Source: Branchinecta lynchi
Lineage: Eukaryota > Arthropoda > Branchiopoda > Anostraca > Branchinectidae
DNA length: 64,000 nt
Reading direction: 5' to 3'
Assembly (NCBI GenBank): GCA_023053575.1
Contig: JAKZAP010000001.1
Location: 31,080,533-31,144,532 of the forward strand
Shown: one piece after another, positions 1 through 10,114 of the stretch
Layout: every line of letters begins with the position of its first letter
Numbering within the stretch: position 1 is the first letter of the stretch
Program-made: the position numbers and the translations under genes
Notes under the pieces: generated by a model
Databases searched by the model: none
Told to the model about the DNA's origin: nothing
Seen by the model: only the letters and a program-made list of their open reading frames with translations

Positions 1-126
1 TAGTAGTGAGGCTTCATAGCCGTAGGAAATTATTGTTGTTGTTTTCCTTTGTAAAATGTACTATTGTTGTATCATGTATATGGCCCCTGGGCTTTTAAAT
101 ACAGTTATTATTATTATTATTATTAT
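1..126 (+). mobile_element. LINE 3' end with (TTA)n tail
   Basis: The segment resembles the untranslated 3' end of a non-LTR retrotransposon. It ends in TATGGCCCCTGGGCTTTTAAATACAG-like sequence followed by about seven TTA repeats (about 105-126). The same terminal phrase, slightly diverged, follows the LINE coding remnant that ends near 26280, where it precedes an ATCTT-type tail. That shared ending is the reason for the call. Coding sequence of the element, if any, lies left of the window. Confidence 0.5.
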
Positions 127-980
127 CCTATGCAAACGCTGGATACAGTATGTCAAATGCTGGATACTCTAGGCCAATCAGATATTGATGATTTGAGTGA
201 AGCTCAGAAATCAATCAATCAGAATTCATTTATAGTAGGGTAGGTCAGGCTTATTGTATCAACAGGTATACAGCGTTTGGTGTAGGGTAATAAAAAATCA
301 GGGGTTTGTGGATGACTGTTGCTTGATAATAGAACATACCTTGGTAGAATTGCTACTGACCTTCTGTACTATGGATTGTTTCATCATTCGTCGTCGCCAT
401 GGTCAGTGTCTTTATAGGTGTTTCGCTGCTGAAATTTGTTGGGCTGTAAAAAACACCCTTTTCACTACATTTTTCGCCATACTTGGCGTCCCCAAAGATT
501 ATGCTTTACAGTTTGAGAGAATCACCTTATGTAGGTCCGATATATGGGCGACACATTCTACAACAAAAGACTACTGCTCTTTTTTTCAGGCCCAAACAAG
601 GGTGTATCTGGTGCAAAAAGCTGGTTATGACTGGAGCACCCTGATTCGCTAAAAAAAAAGACTTATTTGTGGTTACTTTGCGAATTTCACACAAATCTTG
701 AGCATTTTTTAGGTTCAGGGACACAAGGGTTTGACCTACCCTAATTGATTTGTTGCGTAGCTGGTCAGAAAATCAGGCATTTATGGTTACTTTGAAGTCT
801 GTTTTGAACGTTTCTCTGTTCCGACGTTTCGAACGAGGAATTTGTCACCACATGCAAACATTTTGCATCGCCCAAGGGACAAAATATAATTATTTTGTTG
901 AAATTGTTGCCAAGTGTCTGTATACTTGCAGACTTGGTGCACGCCGAGTTGCAAAGTGGATAGACCGGAAGCGGCCCACG
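127..980. other. Unassigned sequence upstream of the first KTI12 exon
   Basis: No exon, RNA gene or recognised repeat was found. The open frames here are short and have no family resemblance. The N-terminal KTI12 exon with its P-loop was looked for on the plus strand and not found, so it should lie left of position 1. Confidence 0.4.
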
Positions 981-1405
981 GTGTCACGCCAATGGTAGAA
1001 AGAGGCTCGGATGTATAATGGCCGTGGAACAAATAACACATTATCGCAACCACTCTATGCATTAAGGTTGTTTTCCTATCGGTTAGCCTGTTGGTGCTGG
1101 TTGGCCTGTTTCAGAGATGCAATTCTGTGTGGAAAAGTGCCTTCGTACAGTTGGCGGTCGAAAACTTTTTTAAAGTTATGCACAGTGACACAGTGTCACG
1201 CCAATGGTAGACAGAGGCTCGGATGTATAATGGCCATGGAACAAATGGCACATTGTCGCAACCAGTTTATACATTAAGGTTGTTTTCATATCGGTTAACC
1301 TGTTGTTTTTGGTTGGCATGTTTCAAAGTCAATGCGATTCGTGGCGAAAATGCGCCTTCATACCGTTGACGGTTGAAAACTTCTTGTAAAGTTAAGCCTT
1401 GGAAA
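981..1405 (+). repeat. Two-copy tandem duplication, ~212 bp unit
   Basis: Two diverged direct copies lie head to tail: 981-1192 and 1193-1405. Both begin GTGTCACGCCAATGGTAGA and continue through the same landmarks (GGCTCGGATGTATAATGGCC, then CATTAAGGTTGTTTTC, then ATCGGTTA). They sit in the intron before the first visible KTI12 exon. No coding potential is shared by the two copies. Confidence 0.75.
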
Positions 1406-1466
1406 TTCGACTTCCATCGGCTGGGGGACAGAACACCCCAACGATATGACTTGTGCCATTCCTCGT

Positions 1467-1524
1467 TTATTTTGTGTGTATTACCCCGCCTTTTCTGAAC
1501 GGCGGCTCATAAATTACTTACAAA
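1467..1524 (+). mobile_element. LINE/SINE 3' end with GGCGG hairpin
   Basis: The phrase CCCCGCCTTTTCTGAACGGCGG forms a short hairpin and is followed by TCATAAATTACTTAC. Two other copies of this terminus occur at 13578-13656 (followed by repeated TTAC) and, inverted, at 38783-38835. It looks like a shared retroelement 3' end and lies about 20 bases upstream of a KTI12 splice acceptor. Confidence 0.55.
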
Positions 1525-1544
1525 ATTGAAATCCTGTATTTCAG

Positions 1545-1840
1545 GATACCGGTATGAGCTATATTGTATCTCCAAGTCGGTGAAAACTACCCAGTGTACA
1601 GTGCAGTGTGACATACTACCAGAAGACGCTTGGCAACGGAACCTCAACCTCCCCCCAGAGGATCAGTATACAAAAGATGTTTTTGATGCTTTAGTGTTTA
1701 GGTATGAGGCACCAGAACCAAGGAATAGGTGGGATCAACCTCTTTTCATTGTGAGACCCAATGAAGAACCTCCCATTGATGACATCATTAGCTCACTCTT
1801 TGGGCGTAAACCTCCACCTCCTAATCAGTCAACACAATCA
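1545..1840 (+). CDS. KTI12: KTI12 internal exon
   Basis: The exon is bounded by acceptor TGTATTTCAG and donor GTAAGT. It holds 98 complete codons after two bases that finish a split codon. It encodes the KTI12 region from YRYELYC to QSTQS, including the RYEAP-x-x-RNRWD-x-PLF signature. It ends in phase 0, matching the next exon. Confidence 0.93.
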
Positions 1841-4800
1841 GTAAGTTCAGGTCGAAAGAAAGCTTCAGACAAGGTCTAGAACAAGCGAAGATGATAATCA
1901 TCGTGTGGTTCGTAAGAAACAAAAACATGCACGGGAGTTAAGTGTACTTGTAACACCAGTCTGTACATCAAAAGTACAATTCTATTAACATTAACTTATA
2001 ACGGTGCCTCGGTTTTCCTGCCGAGGGGGGGGGGGGGGTTATTGCCTGCTGGTCGGACAAAAAGTGCAAAAAACACACAGATCAGAGGGAAAAGCCCATA
2101 AAAATGATTATTTTTGTATGTTTCGGGGGGGGGGGGGGGTCAACCCCCGCCTTGGTCCTAGCACACTGTTTTTTAAACTGACTGGGGTAGATTTTGGAAC
2201 GAAGTTAGCCTCATCGTGGTAGTTGGCAAATATGTATACAAAGAGAAAGTTTACTTTGCTCTGATTAAGGTGTAAAGGTTTTATATTGTAGAGCATTCTT
2301 GTAAGACAAAGCTAAAACCTCATATGGCACCTGAGTGTGTAGTTGGCATACATATCAGCTGAGGTTCGCGTTGTCAAGGGTTGAATGGCTGCTCCAGGAT
2401 CAACCCTTCAACTCCCCCGCAGTGGCCAGATCTGTACAGATTTAGTGTGTATCCCTCCACGGATTCGACTTTCATGTGTGTCGGAAGACTTTCGGGACCC
2501 CGTTCAGCTACGGTGGCAGGATCTGGTCCTGGTACATAGGAGGCGTATACTTCTGGTGCGTTTGATTGTCCGGCCAGTGCATCCCGATCTCAGAACTTTA
2601 AGCATGCCGCAAAGATTTCCAGGACCACCCTTAACTCCTCCCAAAGTTGTCCATTCCAGAATGGAACTTGTGAGACCCTGGCCAGTTCCACCCCGATCCC
2701 TTCCACCCTATCCATGCCATATAACCTCCGTTAACCCCCTCCGGCTCCCCGCAGATGCCGGGTCCAGTCCGCACTTGTAAATAGAACATCTTGGGCACGT
2801 ATACTATTGCCAACTATCAAGTTCCTTCCAGATTGTATCACTGGTTAGAGAGTTGTGTAAGCCATAGAATTGCAAGGGCCATAAAAACAAGATTGTTCCT
2901 ACCGCCAGTTTGTGGCGAGGTTACTCCTGGCATCTCGTCAAAACAAACGTAGATGAAATGCCACAAATACGAGGCAATTTTTTTTTTTTGTTTCGATCAA
3001 TCAGTCAGGTTTATTCCAAATAGCTAAAAGCTAGAAGTGGAACACAAATTTACAAAATATACACAGACACGAAGCAAATTAACTAATACACTTACAAGAT
3101 TTTACCAGAAATAAATGATGGGAAGAAACTACGTAAAAATTAAGCAGAAGAATTAGCAGGATATGGAAAGATTGATTGCCAGTATTCCTCTCGAACCGAT
3201 GCACGGAAGACGGGAGGAGAGGGGGGAATAGATGGGCCATCTGGGGACAACAGATAATCTTAGCTCCAAACTTATTTGAAAGAGTATTTCTGAGCTCAGT
3301 TAATTTAGGAACGTCAAGGTTAATGAGAGCCTGTTCATATGAAATATTATGATCACCCAGATGATTCTCACTGCTCTCTTTTGGACATTTTCCAGGCGAT
3401 CAGAGAGCTCTGCAGAAAGAGAAGAATGCCAAACCGGTGAAGCATATTCTAAATGAGGACGGATATAAGTTTAAAATAGCAGAGGAGGCATTGTCCAAAC
3501 CGAAAGATTTAAGAGTGGAGAGGGATTTAATTAAAAAGTTAGGTTTACGGATAATATTGTCAACATGAGAATTGCAATTTCAACGAGCGAAGTGCTGTCT
3601 GCACTTTCACTTAATATCCTTTTTTTTAGCAACCGCTTTCTGCGACTAACTTCCTGTACGAGCTGGATCAAGCTACTCAGCAAATTGTAACAGTAAGTCG
3701 TTTTTTTCTCATTTTAAGATATATTGCGAAAAGCATTCTCGTTGGATCCGAAAGGATACTGCCCCGCGTCAGTGGACTTTTTTTTATTTGAATTTGGTGG
3801 AAGGGCTACTTCACCTGGATTTCACACTGTCGGCAAGGCAAGAAAGTGGACGCAAGATTAAAGGTTCCCTCGCACTATTTACTTTCAACTTACAGTATTT
3901 TAAAATATTTGAATACCTCAGATCTAGGCTGTGCTTCCAAAAAATAACCCACAGTTTTGGCTTGTTGTAAGCCTTTTCCGAGACTCGTTGACTTCTCGCG
4001 AAAACAGGGTAACAATTTATATAACCGGTTTTTCTGATGCAAGAACTTCTCGTAGACGATCGTCGACAGCGTGATACACATCGAAGGTAGCAAAATACGG
4101 CAAGTGAGAAAATCAGCGTGGTTTTGTAAGAGGGGTTTGAATCTACCGTACGAAACTGGGGTCTCCGAGTTCCGAAGTATATGTAGCGATTATGGAACTA
4201 GGTTGCGTTAGTATTATAGGTAAGAGAGGTCCTTTAACGTTTAACCGAATACGGCTGAGAACCGACAGTCTAATTACACTTCACTTACTTACTTTACTAG
4301 GTCGAAAAAACCGGGTAAGAATTGGTTACTTCGTTTGGCCGGTATCCACAGATAATCGATTTCGTCGAACTTATCCTTTCGGATTTGTGGTACTTCTTTG
4401 TGCCTATCCTTTTATTCCTGAAATATTTAGCAACTTCAGAGTAAGCTACTGCCGAAAAACAATATACATCACAAAAAGAAATATCTTATCGTCACTCTCC
4501 TACTTCCTTGAGACGTGACTTTTAGGAACTTACCGTCCGTCACACAATAATAATAATAAGGATTATAATATACTGCAAAAACTACAAGGCTACAAAGAGC
4601 GTGTTCTACCCTTCTAACAATAGTAACTATTTCCGTTCCAACCTCACAAGAAGTCACTACACTGACCGTTCCGACCTTCTGGAAATAGTAACTAATTGCT
4701 TACCATGCTCGAGAGCGTAGTAAGCGTGGTAACTACGTATCTCTGTAACGTGATTCTGTCTTAGCTTCTGCAGTCTGTAATGTTTATCTGCGGAAGATCA

Positions 4801-7456
4801 TTTACTTCCTCCTGTTTGTCTTTTATGTTCGGTAAAGGGTCTGAGACGTCAGGCTCCCTTGTAAATACTGTTGAAAACTGATCGTTCAGCAGACTAGCTT
4901 TCAGCTTCGGGTGGTCCACAGAAATGTTAGTGACAGGATCAGTCAAAGATGGAAATGCTGGAGCGCATCTGCGCTTCGCGTTAACGTGATGCCAGAAGTT
5001 TTTTGGGTTTTCTTTGATGTTGTCAGTGAGGTTCTTCTCTCGTACGTTGGCTTCATGCCTGGTTGATTTTCTTACCCTGTGTCTTAGTCCACGGATAGGT
5101 GCTCCATTCTTGAGGCTATCGCGGTCGGTCTTGTATTCTTTCCGCGCTTTTTGTTTTCTTTGATAAACTCGACTGTGGCATTGGGAAGGGCGACCCTTTT
5201 ATTGTCACTGTGTATCGGTATGTCAATCAATCTTTATTATTCGAAAAACATTCCTTACGGTATTACCAAAAAACCGAATATTTGTTCTCTCGTCAAACAT
5301 AACTCTATACAATTGCGCTTTTACATAGTCAAATATTCAGTAAAGAGGAAAATAATTTAAAATTTCGCGTTGAAAAACTCACAAAGAGGGGACAAAACTT
5401 CTTTCGTACCGCGCATGAATTGCCCGAATGGGATGGGGGTTAGGAACTGGTTGTGCTGCCATTCTCTGTGGCCTTACGCGGTCGAGAATGTGTGGAGAGG
5501 TAAGGATGGGCCGATGTTGGTGTCTACGGTTTGACAAAGAGGCGATACCAAACTCGTTAAGAAGGGAAATGTACAAGATTTTGGGGGATTTTGATACTAT
5601 TAAGTCTGGTACTGGATCATCTCGAGGCGTTTCGACTGCTCCCGTGTTAAACCGAAATGCCATACCGGACAGCAGTATTCAAGGGAAGGGTGAATGAACA
5701 CAAGGTAAATGCAAAGGAGGTGGTGTTTCGGGGTGCAATGGCGGGAGACCATTTTGAGATGCTGAATTTGGCCTCGGCTGAAAGTAAAAATAATTCAGTG
5801 TATTTAAATATCAGATGCAATAATAAGCTACATTTTCAGTTAAACTTTAAACAAAAATTAGTATTTCTAGCGTTGCTCTGACGGTTTTGGAGAAATCCGG
5901 TAATTTGAAGCCTCCGCATTTTTAGTAAAGCGTCCGAAAGGTGAAACTTTAATTGGATTTCTGGCACACGAACATAGAAGCAAGACTGAAGTCTGTGTTG
6001 GCTTTGGTGTGCTGAATCATATACGTGACTATATGTTGCTAATTGGAAACCGTTGTTTGAATGAAGATCAGTACCGTCTGCCATACATACAGCAATACAG
6101 GCCAGGACTAATAAGTCTTTTCTCAACTAAACAGAAACATGGTACCAGCGCCACTCTAACATGACTTTATTGGGATCCCATAACGCAAGGGGCGGGATAC
6201 CTATGCTATGACGTCGCAAAAGTTGTCCGTCTCTCCGTCTTTCCGTCTGTGCGCACTATAACTCTCGAAGGGAATGAGATATTTTGATGAAACTTGGTGT
6301 GAGGATTTCAAGAGGAATCGAGTTCGTAGATGGGCTCTGTAGCCCTAAATTTAGGGGTGGGGGTTTAAATTAAGGGGCAAATTAAATATTTTTAAATAGA
6401 TAATGTGATCGTCGATTATGGGGTAGGAAGACATGCTCAACACGATGGTGAAAACCATTTTGCCATCGGACAAGCAGGTTTGAAGTTGATTAGATGTTTG
6501 ATTTAGTGGTAAGAAGAAATGCTGACACGATGGTGAAAACCATTTTTTCGCCGGACAAGTAGTTAGCCCGGAATCTCTCCAAAACCGGAAAGTCCATTAA
6601 AAGTAAAATTTGTATTTGAAGTTGATTAGATGTTCGACTTAGGGGTAGGAAGACATGCTGAACACGATGATGAAAATCCAAAACCGGAAAATTGTTAAAA
6701 GTTAAAGTTTTATTTGCAGTTGATTAAATACCGATTTCGGGGTGAGAAGAGATGCTGAATTCGTGTATGACATTTATTTTTTACCCGGACATATAGTTCG
6801 ACCGAAATCCGGCTGGAGCCGGAACATTGAACATTTGTTATAAGTTAAATTTTTAATTGAAGTTGATTAGATGTTCAATATTGGGGAAAGAAGATACGCT
6901 GAGTTTGTTTTTAGTTTGTTTGCCGGGAAATTGGCAGAAGTGGCAGGAAGTTTTCGTCAAAATAGATATGACTTATAGGGTTAAACACACATGCTGAATC
7001 TATATCTGAACTTGGTTTTCTGAGATGATTAGCTATTTGGCCTTAATCTGTTTCTGAATTTTGATAGTAAAAATGTTCAAGGAGTCTGGCGTTTGGCGAA
7101 GACAAGACCGAATTGCCTAGATCAAATATTGAATTTTTGGGATCCCATCGAAACCTTTGGTCTTGTTTGAATTGACATATCCAAAGCGTAGTTTTATGTA
7201 TTTAAAGAAACTATGGATTAAATCATCATTTATTTATTCCCAGCACATCATGGAGACGCAGAAGGTTTCCTCAGTTGGACAAGACATCCGAATTCCTGGG
7301 ACTGAAGAAACCTTTACCCTGAATAGGCACTACACAATGGCGGAGCTATCACGGTTGAAGCGCCAGTTTATCTCTTACACGAAGTCTCACCCCGTAAATG
7401 ACCTGTCGCGGCTCCCCAGCATGTTTGTCAACTATCTGAATCAGACGCTCAGCTAG
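1545..7456 (+). CDS. KTI12: KTI12 homologue, C-terminal three exons (5' partial)
   Basis: Joined exons 1545-1840, 3630-3692 and 7244-7456 give the last 189 residues of KTI12, the P-loop ATPase partner of Elongator needed for wobble-uridine modification of tRNA. The recognition rests on family phrases: YRYELYC after the nucleotide-binding half, RYEAPEPRNRWDQPLF, PPPNQSTQS, YELDQAT, and the highly conserved tail YTMAELSRLKRQFISYTK. All splice sites are canonical and all phases agree. The first visible exon starts with two bases of a split glycine codon, so at least one upstream exon with the Walker A motif is outside the window. Mammalian KTI12 is intronless, whereas this copy has introns of 1789 and 3551 bases filled with retroelements and one R5 element. 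A polyadenylation hexamer follows 33 bases after the stop. Confidence 0.93.
2006..2160 (+). repeat. R3 G-tract repeat, copy 1
   Basis: The segment has two long G runs (near 2026-2038 and 2126-2139) separated by a conserved spacer: GGTCGGACAAAAAGT, AGATCAGAGGGAAAAGCC, ATTTTTGTATGTTTCGGGG. The same arrangement recurs at 30251-30415, inverted at 31629-31831, and partly at 57001-57100 and 61872-61935. Full copies carry the phrase CGTATCCAGGAATTTATTT at the outer edge. No coding potential is credible, because G runs produce spurious glycine-rich frames. Confidence 0.7.
2306..2810 (+). repeat. R4 monomer-array element, copy 1 (degenerate)
   Basis: The element begins with a CTCATATGGCACCTG phrase, which is the R4 left-end motif seen again near 23237 and 63193. 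It continues with degenerate C-rich monomers (CTCCCCCGCAGTGGCC, CATCCCGATCT, AAGATTTCCAGGACC, ACTCCTCCCAAAG, CTCCGGCTCCCCGCAG). The 3' hairpin of better copies was not found. It lies in the KTI12 intron. Confidence 0.5.
2986..3592 (-). mobile_element. LINE 3' fragment (RT C-terminal region), CR1/L2-like
   Basis: Reading the minus strand gives HLEYASPVWHSSLSAEL and DRLENVQKRAVRII, then SYEQALINLDVPKLTELR and NKFGAKII. These are the regions downstream of the catalytic core in CR1/L2-type reverse transcriptases. A frameshift near 3480 separates an upstream piece (KPNFLIKSLSTLKSFGL). Only the 3' part is present, so this is a 5'-truncated dead insertion in the KTI12 intron, in antisense orientation to the gene and ending about 40 bases before the next exon. 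Confidence 0.8.
3630..3692 (+). CDS. KTI12: KTI12 short internal exon (21 codons)
   Basis: A 63-base phase-0/phase-0 exon between acceptor TTTTTTTTAG and donor GTAAGT. It encodes a QPLSATNFLYELDQATQQ segment ending IVT, which aligns with the family segment joining the QSTQS motif to the C-terminal domain. It is short enough to be missed by automated prediction. Confidence 0.9.
3693..4596. other. Intronic sequence with dispersed repeat pieces
   Basis: No exon was seen. Two stretches recur elsewhere. Positions 3905-3990 resemble 45465-45540 (shared phrase around CCACGGCTTTGGCTGTTTTAAGCC). Positions 4215-4400 resemble 38120-38235 and 48585-48720 (TTTAACCGAA..GGGCT, CAGTCTAATTAC, CACTTGTTC, AATAATCGAT). 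They are probably parts of one ancient dispersed repeat. Confidence 0.45.
4597..4757 (+). mobile_element. MITE-A, truncated copy
   Basis: The copy starts GAGCGTGTTCTACCCTTCTA and follows the MITE-A consensus through CGTTCCAACCTCA, TTGCTTACCATGCTCG and CTCTGTAACGTGATT. It then stops where a minus-strand LINE fragment begins. The right terminal repeat is missing. Confidence 0.75.
4758..5180 (-). mobile_element. LINE fragment: endonuclease-to-RT linker
   Basis: The minus strand encodes NIKENPKNFWHHVNAKRRC, a stretch ending SLTDPVTNISV, then LKASLLNDQFSTVFT. This is the linker typical of CR1/Jockey-type LINEs between the endonuclease and the reverse transcriptase. It is preceded by a basic HRVRKSTRHEANVREKNL helix. 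It is isolated from the rest of an ORF2 and non-functional. It lies inside the last KTI12 intron, antisense to the gene. Confidence 0.8.
5379..5663 (-). mobile_element. LINE C-terminal fragment
   Basis: The minus-strand frame contains LLNEFGIASLSNRR and ends in RYERSFVPSL. The same landmarks occur in the LINE pieces at 21110-21740 and 21690-22148 ([25 protein letters not shown]). It is a short remnant of the C-terminal region. Confidence 0.65.
5690..6130 (+). mobile_element. Probable LINE remnant
   Basis: The plus strand reads NNSVYLNIRCNNKLHFQLNFK. A related phrase, NNSMYLNLRCKNKLPVQLNFK, occurs at 38545-38640. The recurrence of a protein-level phrase at two distant places points to a retroelement coding remnant rather than a host exon. 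The remaining sequence up to the R5 element is unassigned. Confidence 0.45.
6172..7167 (+). mobile_element. R5 element, copy 1
   Basis: A complete-looking copy of the R5 family. The left end is GGGATCCC followed by a GGATACCTATG..ACGTCGCAAAAG and TCCGTCTTTCCGTC segment. Then come TTTTGATGAAACTTGGTGTG and a TAGGGGTGGGGGTTTAAATT tract, about four diverged ~130-bp monomers (GATTAGATGTTCGA, AGACATGCTGAACACGATGG, GCCCGGAATC), and a right segment ending GGGATCCCATCGAAACC..GGTCTTGTT. It lies in the last KTI12 intron in sense orientation, ending 76 bases before the final exon. Confidence 0.8.
7244..7456 (+). CDS. KTI12: KTI12 terminal exon
   Basis: Acceptor TTATTCCCAG; 70 codons plus TAG. It encodes HIMETQKVSS, then the family's C-terminal RNA-associated helical tail with TMAELSRLKRQFISYTK, and ends YLNQTLS, as the family does (human ends in a very similar SQSLH). 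In-frame ATGs upstream at 7157 and at 7250 are not starts: the phase-0 join to the preceding exon restores the expected protein. Confidence 0.95.
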   Translation, partial: HIMETQKVSSVGQDIRIPGTEETFTLNRHYTMAELSRLKRQFISYTKSHPVNDLSRLPSMFVNYLNQTLS

Positions 7457-7489
7457 CAGTTGTTATCTATTTTCTTTGGTGATTTTCGT

Positions 7490-7495
7490 AATAAA
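7490..7495 (+). terminator. Polyadenylation signal of KTI12
   Basis: AATAAA lies 33 bases after the KTI12 stop codon, followed by a T-rich stretch. It is the only canonical hexamer close to the stop. Confidence 0.7.
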
Positions 7496-7559
7496 TACCT
7501 TTTTCAACCTACCCATTTCTACGCCAAGGGCCTACGATAAGTTGTTTATGACTTAAGTT

Positions 7560-7890
7560 ATTCAGTAAATAACTTTTCTAGAACAGGTATGCAACGCATA
7601 TCTTCCTTTGTCCCAGAGGAAGTTATGTTATGGCAATTACCTTTGTGGAGGTTTTAGGACCTCATATCATCCTCCAGAGAGGCTGATACAAAGCCGTATC
7701 TGCCTCTGCAGATGTTCTTTGAGCATTTTTCCCCAAAAAACTGAATTCATTGGGCACTTTTCCTCAAATACTGAAAAGTAGAAGCTGACTTCCAATTCCA
7801 TGTTCCATGTTCAACGACCGTCTTGGTGTTATTCTCCGACATCAACCTCGATGTCTGGAGTTAACCTTTAATAAATGCACATCATCCTAT
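7560..7890 (+). repeat. Dispersed repeat G
   Basis: Positions 7660-7800 (CTCCAGAGAGGCTGATACAAAGCCGTA, then ACTGAAAAGTAGAAGCTGAC) recur at 48196-48310. Positions 7831-7885 (CCGACATCAACCTCGATGTCTGGAGTTAACC) recur at 52386-52430. The two parts are adjacent here and separate elsewhere, which suggests one longer element. Confidence 0.6.
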
Positions 7891-7971
7891 GACCGACGGT
7901 CAGTTATATAACGGAAATCTTCACACAGAAATTTAGCGGCTACCTCCGCAGAGGTTGATATTCAGTCAAAT

Positions 7972-8388
7972 CAAGAACAAATAATCACAAGAACCTCCGT
8001 CTCTCCCTATCTCTATAATATGACAATGCGGAGTCGAATATATTCTCGATATCCCGCCCGATGCAAACCAACGGAGGGTAGGAGCTATGCGGAACATCAT
8101 AATTTATTACCTCCACAAATGGCTATATCGCACTAGAGCCCTTGAGTCAGTCGTCCTTAACAGCCGATTGGTTGTCTATCCTTGTGACGTCACGTGCGAG
8201 GTACTGCAGAGCGGTTCCTCCAGTCTTGCTACAATTTTCCCTGTAGTATGCGCAGCGGCGAAGAGGGAAGTATACGGATATTAACTTAAAGTTCCGCAAG
8301 TATCTCTCGCTCCGCTCGGTTTCGTCGGGGTATCCACAGTTGCTGCACGGAACCGAAGAGGGAGATTTTATTGGATTATTTATTCTTG
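7972..8388 (+). mobile_element. MITE-E, copy 1
   Basis: The terminal inverted repeats are CAAGAACAAATAATC at the left and, inverted at the right end, CAAGAATAAATAATC. Seven bases flank both sides with one mismatch (GTCAAAT / GTCAGAT). Internal landmarks CTCCGTCTCTCCCTATCTC, GCGGAGTCGA and GTCGGGGTATCCACAG recur in copies at 26659 and 59493. The element is non-coding. Confidence 0.8.
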
Positions 8389-9307
8389 GTCAGATCCACC
8401 TCTAACTTTGAAAAGAATGGAGGATCTGTGAAATTGCGCTGCTCCACTTTCTTCTTATTTCGAGTCCGGGTGTCCAGTGTTGTGAAGCATTGGAATTGGG
8501 AGTTAGTCCGTTTTCTCTCCTCTTACTAAAAACTTCAGTTGGTTTATCACTTGTCCTTTCCTTCCAGCCAAGTTGAATAATTGTCTGCATGTCTGAGTTT
8601 CCTTTTTCAGCAATTAGCGTGTTGAACTCGAATCATAACACGTTGCATTGGCACCCGTTTTCAGCGGCCGTGTTTTGCATAAGAGAACTCGGCACAGGAT
8701 TTGATACTCTACCGAGTCCGTTTGTATTTGGATTTGGCGTTGAACTCGAAAGAAACACGGGAGCTAAAAACGCTTGAAGCCACGGAATACGGAACCCGTG
8801 TTAGGATGCGCACTGGATGCCCTCCGTAAAAACGATTTGTGACGAACACGGGTTGAGAATCGCGAGCCTGAAAACGCAACTCTGGGCTGTGAAAGTTCCG
8901 TACTTCGTAGATAAATACTCCTTGAACCCAAGCTGACTCGGAAAGCTTTCTGAATACAACCATCTGTCGGACATGGCTGGGAGATACAGCTGTCTGTGTG
9001 GACATGCGGTTCGGTTGGAAAAAGTTATAACAGTTAACCTTTTGACTACCTATCCTGTAATACAGTATCTGAATTGTTGTCGACCCTCAACTCAGGTCAC
9101 TTCTGTCCGCTGCCTGGCATAACGTTGATAAGTGACAGTAGCCTACCTTCGTAGCACTGGCAGTAGGGGACGTCCAGATAGTGAAACTTGACAGGTCACG
9201 TCCTGGATTAGACAGTACGTGGGGGACGTAGGGAGGGGAATCTGAAAGCACAAGTCCAGAACTGCTGATCCGATTCGTGAAACTTGTTAGCTGGCAACTA
9301 TACACTG
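8389..9307. other. Unassigned intergenic sequence
   Basis: No gene or clear repeat was recognised between the KTI12 3' side and the fold-back element. A short phrase near 8918 (CCTTGAACCCAAGCTGACT) recurs near 20320 and, inverted, near 28110, in association with a small fold-back. Confidence 0.4.
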
Positions 9308-9656
9308 TCAGTAGTTTCGTAACAGGTAACACAGGGATGCGTAGTTTCAACAGACAACATTTGGGATGTTGTCAGTTGTGATTTTAATACATTTGTTAGT
9401 AAGTGTAACATGTAATGTAACGCGTAACAAGCATTGCCAGGAAGAGCCAAAAACCCGCCGAAGAAGCATCTGTTTACTTTTCCGATATCATGTCGACAGA
9501 CAAAATAGTCAGCAGATACTTCATGCTTCTTCGGCTCTTTCTGGCAATGCTTTGTTGTGCGTAACATTTAATGCATAACGTTTTCAAAATCACAACTGAC
9601 TACATTCCAAGTTTTGTCTGTTGAAACTGCGCGTCCCTGTGTTATGTTATGAAACT
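9308..9656. mobile_element. Fold-back element D, copy 1
   Basis: The two halves are inverted copies of each other. The left arm runs GTTTCGTAACAGGTAACACA, GGATGCGTAGTTTCAACAGAC, TCAGTTGTGATTTT, AGCATTGCCAGGAAGAGCC, GAAGAAGC. The right arm, read on the other strand, gives the same order of phrases with scattered mismatches. The loop is only a few tens of bases (around 9480-9520). A second copy lies at 24735-24983. Arms of about 150 bases would give a strong hairpin in RNA. Confidence 0.8.
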
Positions 9657-9770
9657 TTGGACGGTATACTGGCAAGAGAACATACCGTTTCCAAATCCAG
9701 AACGATTCCGGCGACAGCGGCGCATAGTTGTGTGAGGAAATCATGTGTTAGAACGGCAATAAGACTCCTA

Positions 9771-10114
9771 AGGCGTATTCTCGCCTTCCCTCCGGACTCC
9801 CCGGGAAATAGAGGGAGTCACTCGACGCGTACTCCGAAAACAACGAAAACACTATGCAGTTGACGATATTAGTCTGGATGCACTATATTGTTGGTTTTGT
9901 TTATTCTGATTGTTTTAATTAATTTACATTGACCAACACCAACAAAAATTGATTCCCCTCCAAATCTGAAAGGGATTCCTATTTGATGATGATGATAATT
10001 GGAGCATTCCCCGTTCGTGGTGACTTGCTAGAATACGGGGAGTGAGTCCCCGGGACAAACAAAAACGCGGGGACTCCTCAAGTCGAGTCTTCAGGGAACG
10101 GCGAGAATACGCCT
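9771..10114 (+). mobile_element. MITE-C, copy 1
   Basis: The ends AGGCGTATTCTCGCC and GGCGAGAATACGCCT are perfect inverted repeats, flanked by CTA on both sides (9768-9770 and 10115-10117). The subterminal segments (GGACTCC / GGAGTCC types, AATGATGATGATAATTGGAGC) match the copy at 37480-37851, which is in the opposite orientation. No coding capacity. Confidence 0.85.

Noticed and set aside
254..652. Plus-strand open frame of 132 codons
   Set aside because: No family resemblance, no splice context matching the next KTI12 exon, and composition like translated non-coding DNA.
8402..8590. Minus-strand 62-codon frame
   Set aside because: No partner exons, no family match; it lies between two MITEs in the KTI12-CTDSPL2 intergenic region.
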